Positions 60,482 to 64,000 of a stretch of 64,000 nucleotides of DNA are shown in pieces. The notes under the pieces were generated by a model. It had not been told where the DNA came from. It ran no database searches and was given only the letters and a program-made list of their open reading frames with translations. Source of the DNA: Loktanella atrilutea (GTDB lineage: Bacteria; Pseudomonadota; Alphaproteobacteria; Rhodobacterales; Rhodobacteraceae); contig NZ_FQUE01000004.1 in NCBI RefSeq assembly GCF_900128995.1, forward strand, positions 248,001-312,000, in the 5' to 3' direction. Made by a program: the position numbers and the translations under genes. Numbering within the stretch: the stretch's first letter is position 1; each line of letters opens with the position of its first letter.

Positions 60482-61807
60482 TCAGCGGGCCAGAACCAGT
60501 TCGGCCTTCAGCCCGCCCAGATCCTCGCTGTCGGTCAGCCGCAGGACGCCGCCGTGGCTGCGGGCGATGTCGGCCACGATGGCGAGGCCCAGCCCCACGC
60601 CGGACCCGCGGTCCTGATTGCGGGCGGGATCGAGGCGCGTGAAGGGGCGGACGGCTTCCTCTCTCCGGTCGGCGGGGATGCCGGGGCCGTCGTCCTCGAC
60701 CACGTAGCGCACGGCGCGGTCGGTGACATGGACGCCGACGCGGGCCTGCGCGCCGTAGCGCAGGGCGTTGCCGACGAGGTTGTCGAGCGCCCGCCGGATC
60801 GCGGCGGGGCGCAGGGGCAGGGTGGACCGTCCGGCGGGCATCGCATCGAGGTACACGGGCAGGCCGATGCGGGTGTAGTCCGCCGCGAGGTCGCGCAGGA
60901 TCTCTGCCGGGTCGGTGTCCGTGAGCGCGTCGCCCGCGTCCGAGCGGACGAAGTCGAGGAAGCTGTCGAGCAGGCGCTGCATCTCGTCCACGTCGCGCAC
61001 GAGGGGGCCGGCATCCTCTTCGTCCAGCAGGGACAGGCCGAGGCGCAGGCGGGTCAGCGGCGTGCGCAGGTCGTGGCTGACGCCGGAGAGCATCATCGTG
61101 CGCTGCTGGATCTGCCGTTCCAGCCGGTTGCGCATGTCGAGGAAGGCCATGCCGGCGGCCCGCACCTCTGTCGCACCGCCGGGGCTGTAGGCCGTGATCC
61201 GGCCACGGCCATAGTCGGCGGCGGCGCGGGCCATGCGGGTGATCGGGCGCAGCTGGTTGCGCAGGAAGATGTAGGAGATCGCGGTCAGCACGGCGCCGAG
61301 GATCACCATGATGACCAGCAACTGATGCGGATTGGAAGCCGAGAGGCGGCGGCGCGCGATCTCGACCTGCAGGGGGCCCTGCCGGGTGGTGATCCAGACC
61401 GCGACGCGGCGACGGTCGGCCATCGAGATCGCGCCGATCTGCGGCACGCCGTCGCGCAGTCGGGCGGCGACGGTGTCGCCGGTGAAGTCGGTCCAGTCGC
61501 GGTCGTCGCCGACGTCGGGGATCGTCGGGGGCCAGTCGACGTCGAGTTCCAGCGGCGCGGCCACGGCATCGACGCGGGCGATGGCGGCGGCGCGGTCCGG
61601 GGCCCCGTCGGCAAGGTCGCGCAGATAGCGCAGGTCGATGGTGACGGCGTCGGACATCTGGCGGGTCACGCCTTCGAAATGGCGCTGGATGAACAGCACC
61701 GAGACCAGCAGCTGCACGCTCAGCACCGGGAGGATCAGGATGATCAGCGCACGCGTGTAGAGGCCGCGCGGCATGTAGCGTTTGAGCCATTGGAAGAACA
61801 TGTGCAT
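60482..61807 (-). CDS. EnvZ-like membrane sensor histidine kinase
   Basis: A 441-residue kinase: N-terminal membrane helix (LIILILPVLSVQLLVSVLF), a periplasmic domain of about 130 residues, a second helix (LLVIMVILGAVLTAISYIF), HAMP (NQLRPITRMARAAADYGRG), H-box SGVSHDLRTPLTRLRL and HATPase (LDNLVGNALRYG, DDGPGIP, GSGVGLGLAIV). The AADYGRGR-like HAMP and SHDLRTPLTR box are of the EnvZ/OmpR class. The start is set at ATG 61807; 61801 is possible. No response-regulator gene is adjacent within the window. Confidence 0.9.
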   Translation of the reverse strand: MHMFFQWLKRYMPRGLYTRALIILILPVLSVQLLVSVLFIQRHFEGVTRQMSDAVTIDLRYLRDLADGAPDRAAAIARVDAVAAPLELDVDWPPTIPDVGDDRDWTDFTGDTVAARLRDGVPQIGAISMADRRRVAVWITTRQGPLQVEIARRRLSASNPHQLLVIMVILGAVLTAISYIFLRNQLRPITRMARAAADYGRGRITAYSPGGATEVRAAGMAFLDMRNRLERQIQQRTMMLSGVSHDLRTPLTRLRLGLSLLDEEDAGPLVRDVDEMQRLLDSFLDFVRSDAGDALTDTDPAEILRDLAADYTRIGLPVYLDAMPAGRSTLPLRPAAIRRALDNLVGNALRYGAQARVGVHVTDRAVRYVVEDDGPGIPADRREEAVRPFTRLDPARNQDRGSGVGLGLAIVADIARSHGGVLRLTDSEDLGGLKAELVLAR

Positions 61808-61841
61808 GATCGTAGCGACAGGGCTTAGGATTGGCAAAGTG

Positions 61842-62741
61842 ATGGATGACGACTTCGACCCGCGGGCGGGTGTGGCGGAGGCGATCGCGCCGGGGCTGCG
61901 GCGGGTGCTGGCGCCGAACCCGTCGCCGATGACCTGGCGCGGCACGAATACCTATCTGCTGGGGCGGGGGCAGGTGACGGTGATCGACCCCGGGCCGGAC
62001 GATCCGGCGCATCTTGCGGCGCTGCTGCTTGCGCTGGAGGGCGAGGCGGTGAGCCATGTCGTCGTGACCCACAGCCATCTGGACCATTCGCCGCTGGCGG
62101 CGCGGCTGGCGCGGCAGACCGGGGCAGAGGTCTGGGCCTACGGCAATGCGCTGGCGGGGCGGAGCGACGTGATGCGGGCGCTGGTGGCGGGCGGCTACGA
62201 CGGCGGGGGCGAGGGGGTGGATCTGGCCTTTGCCCCGGACCGGCTGGTCGCGGACGGCGACGTCATCGCGACGCCGGCCGGGGATCTGCGGGTGTTGCAT
62301 ACGCCGGGGCACATGGGCAACCACATCTGCCTGCGTTGGGGGGACGCGGTGTTCAGCGGCGATCTGGTGATGGGCTGGGCGACCTCGCTGGTGTCGCCGC
62401 CCGACGGGGACATCAGCGATTTCCTTGCCTCCTGCGCGAAGGTCAGGGCAGAGGGGGCGGCGGTGCTTTATCCGGGGCATGGCGCGCCGGTCACGGACCC
62501 GGCTGCGCGAATCGACTGGCTGATCGCGCACCGGATGGAGCGGCGGGCGCAGGTGCTGGCGGCGCTGGACGTGCCGCGGGACGTGGAGGCGCTGACGGCC
62601 GCGATCTATACGGACGTGGCCCCGGCGCTGTGGCCGATCGCCGCGCGCAACGTCTTTGCACAGCTTGTGGAACTGGTGGGAGCGGGACTGGTCGGGGCGG
62701 CACCGGACCTGTCGCCGGGGGCCAAGTTCCACAAGATGTAG
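61842..62741 (+). CDS. Metallo-beta-lactamase-fold hydrolase (LACTB2-like)
   Basis: A 299-residue hydrolase with metal motif THSHLDHS (His77, His79, Asp81, His82), HTPGHMGNHICLRW, FSGDLVMGW and YPGHGAPV. A winged-helix C-terminal part (LTAAIYTDVAPALWPIAARN) is typical of the LACTB2 group of RNases and thioester hydrolases; the substrate is not evident. AGGA precedes the ATG at 61842. It is divergent from the EnvZ-like kinase with only 34 bases between starts. Confidence 0.87.
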   Translation: MDDDFDPRAGVAEAIAPGLRRVLAPNPSPMTWRGTNTYLLGRGQVTVIDPGPDDPAHLAALLLALEGEAVSHVVVTHSHLDHSPLAARLARQTGAEVWAYGNALAGRSDVMRALVAGGYDGGGEGVDLAFAPDRLVADGDVIATPAGDLRVLHTPGHMGNHICLRWGDAVFSGDLVMGWATSLVSPPDGDISDFLASCAKVRAEGAAVLYPGHGAPVTDPAARIDWLIAHRMERRAQVLAALDVPRDVEALTAAIYTDVAPALWPIAARNVFAQLVELVGAGLVGAAPDLSPGAKFHKM

Positions 62742-62836
62742 TGGCGGGGCGGTGCGGCAACACGTCGGCGTGAGACCGCCCTGTCCGTCCCCGCTGCGGG
62801 TGTCTTTCGACGGGGTTTCTGCTAGGGTGGTCGGCA

Positions 62837-63088
62837 ATGGAGCGTGCGATCAACGGGCGCCCGATCGAGCAGGACGAGAGCATGAGCATCACCCACGAGA
62901 CCCCCGAAGCCGATGTGCCGTGGTACCGGATGAAATCGAGCATCCTGATGATCCCGGTGACGCTGATCGCGCTGGCGAGCGTCGTGCTGGATTACGTCGG
63001 GCGGGATGCCACGCCGGACAGCGGCTTTCGCCTTGTCGAGAACGGGACGATCATGAACGGAAACCGGGCCAGCAGCTACCAGCGGTAG
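62837..63088 (+). CDS. Small single-pass membrane protein, hypothetical
   Basis: An 83-residue protein with one hydrophobic segment (SSILMIPVTLIALASVVLDY) preceded by an acidic N-terminus and followed by a polar tail. I do not recognise the family. A shorter form starting at ATG 62882 (MSITHETPEADVPWYRMKSS) has AGGA at better spacing and may be the true product. Confidence 0.55.
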   Translation: MERAINGRPIEQDESMSITHETPEADVPWYRMKSSILMIPVTLIALASVVLDYVGRDATPDSGFRLVENGTIMNGNRASSYQR

Positions 63089-63095
63089 GGCACGT

Positions 63096-63500
63096 TCAGG
63101 GCCCGGATGCGGTGCAGACCTGCGCCGCGATGGCGGCCTTGTCGATGATCGACTGGACCGCGACGATCCGGTCGTCCGCATAGGTATAGAAGACATTCTC
63201 GTCGAAGGTGACGCGGCGGCCCATGACGGGCAGGTCGAACAGCAGTCCCACGGGCGTGCAGTCGAAATGCAGGCGCGCGGCGATGGTCGGCGGCTGGGCC
63301 ACGGTCTGCAGGATCCGAAAGCGTAGATCGGGAATCGCCTGCACGTCGGCTGCGAGCATCGCGCGATAGCCTGAGAGGCCGATCCGGGTGCCGTTGTAGG
63401 CGACATCTGCGTGGACGTGATCGCCCAGCCGGTCCCAGTCCCGGGCATTCAGGCAGGCGATGTAGCGGGCATAGAGGTTCGACAGGTCATCGGGTGTCAT
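63096..63500 (-). CDS. SnoaL/NTF2-like protein
   Basis: A 134-residue protein of the NTF2-like fold: LSNLYARYIACLNARDWDRL followed by HVHADVAYNGTRIGLSGYRA, the usual helix-strand pattern of SnoaL-type cyclase or ester-cyclase relatives, and ENVFYTYADDRIVAVQSII. Enzymatic activity cannot be inferred. It lies 54 bases downstream of the cytochrome gene on the same strand, so the two may be co-transcribed. Confidence 0.8.
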   Translation of the reverse strand: MTPDDLSNLYARYIACLNARDWDRLGDHVHADVAYNGTRIGLSGYRAMLAADVQAIPDLRFRILQTVAQPPTIAARLHFDCTPVGLLFDLPVMGRRVTFDENVFYTYADDRIVAVQSIIDKAAIAAQVCTASGP

Positions 63501-63554
63501 GCGGGCTGTCCCCGGTGGGTGGTGCGGGCCCCGGTCGTAAGGGGCCCGCGTCCG

Positions 63555-64000
63555 TCACATCGTGGGGCAGGCGGCGCCGGTGTCGATCCAGGCCTGCGTC
63601 AGCTCGCCGAAGACCTCTTGCGTGCCGGGGGCGGGGGTGCGGCCCTCGCCCGGTTCCCAGCCCCAGCCGACGAGACCGTCGTGGGCGTTGTGCTCGTGCA
63701 GGTCGGCGAGGGTGCGGTTGCCGTTACGTTCCGGGTCCTTCAGCTGTTCGCAGATCTCTGCCGCGGATTTGCCGATCCAGCCCATCTCGATCGGGGCGAG
63801 GTTCCACGGGTTGTGGCCGGGGATGGAGCCCTGCCCGGTGGTGAAGGCGACGTTCTCTGCCCCGTGGCAGGTGGAACAGCGCATGCCGGGCGCGCCCATG
63901 CCGCCGTCGCCGCGCACGACGGGGGGCTGGTGCGGGTGCATGTCGTCGCCCTGTGCCGGCACGTCGCCGACCGGGTGGCAGTTCAGGCAGCGCGGGCTTT
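63555..64000 (-). CDS. c-type cytochrome-like protein, 5' end outside window
   Basis: The C-terminal 148 residues of an exported haem protein; the frame is open across base 64000, so the start is outside. Two haem-binding sites are visible: [10 protein letters not shown] near the edge and [10 protein letters not shown]. The rest ([55 protein letters not shown]) is like proteins often annotated as an isoquinoline 1-oxidoreductase-associated subunit. It is a plausible electron acceptor for a molybdenum hydroxylase encoded beyond the edge. Confidence 0.75.
   Translation of the reverse strand, partial: SPRCLNCHPVGDVPAQGDDMHPHQPPVVRGDGGMGAPGMRCSTCHGAENVAFTTGQGSIPGHNPWNLAPIEMGWIGKSAAEICEQLKDPERNGNRTLADLHEHNAHDGLVGWGWEPGEGRTPAPGTQEVFGELTQAWIDTGAACPTM

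Overview
The window is GC-rich chromosomal DNA of an alphaproteobacterium, most likely a marine Rhodobacteraceae (Roseobacter-type) species. Supporting signs are the rpiA / gor / hflK-hflC / htrA housekeeping block, two TRAP transporters, an EnvZ-like kinase, pcaHG, and AAATAC-type hairpin elements between convergent genes. I see no phage, insertion sequence, integron, CRISPR array or rRNA. One tRNA (Cys-GCA) is present. The function calls are based on recognised motifs and family resemblance read by eye; no database search was run.

Layout. 1-11.5 kb: housekeeping and stress genes (rpiA end, mntH behind a Fur/Mur-like box, glutathione reductase with an insert, hflKC, a Do-type protease, a lipoprotein, ferredoxin, an FG-GAP-like protein, divergent cobS/cobT). 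11.4-20.7 kb: a KefB-type antiporter, a 960-residue membrane protein that looks like a PilM/GspL domain joined to a GspC/PilP-like domain, a SIMPL protein, metY, a DUF421 protein, a VOC protein and a glycosyltransferase-like protein. 20.8-33.8 kb: a compact hexuronate and unsaturated-uronate locus with a GntR regulator. It combines kdgF-kduI-kduD with uxaC-uxuB-uxuA-uxaA, kdgK and a TRAP transporter, all converging on 2-keto-3-deoxygluconate.

33.9-51.7 kb: an acyl-CoA catabolic island of unknown substrate. It holds MaoC, IclR, thioesterase, a paired acyl-CoA dehydrogenase set, a FadB/PimF-like bifunctional enzyme, an AMP-forming ligase, a DUF35/thiolase-fold pair, an NDP-forming ligase, a CaiB transferase, a second TRAP transporter, a PaaG-like crotonase and a third acyl-CoA dehydrogenase. 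Five copies of one 19-bp inverted repeat (TGCGAAA-N5-TTTCGCA-like) sit at the promoters of these units. They tie the island into one regulon, probably that of the IclR protein encoded inside it. This is the most interesting structure in the window.

51.8-64 kb: a Mre11/Rad50-like pair, tRNA-Cys, two sensor kinases with no response regulator nearby, a MYG1-type protein, pcaHG behind a 20-bp palindrome, twin copies of a perfect 20-bp palindrome, a metallo-beta-lactamase-fold hydrolase, two small proteins, and the 3' end of a c-type cytochrome gene that runs out of the window.
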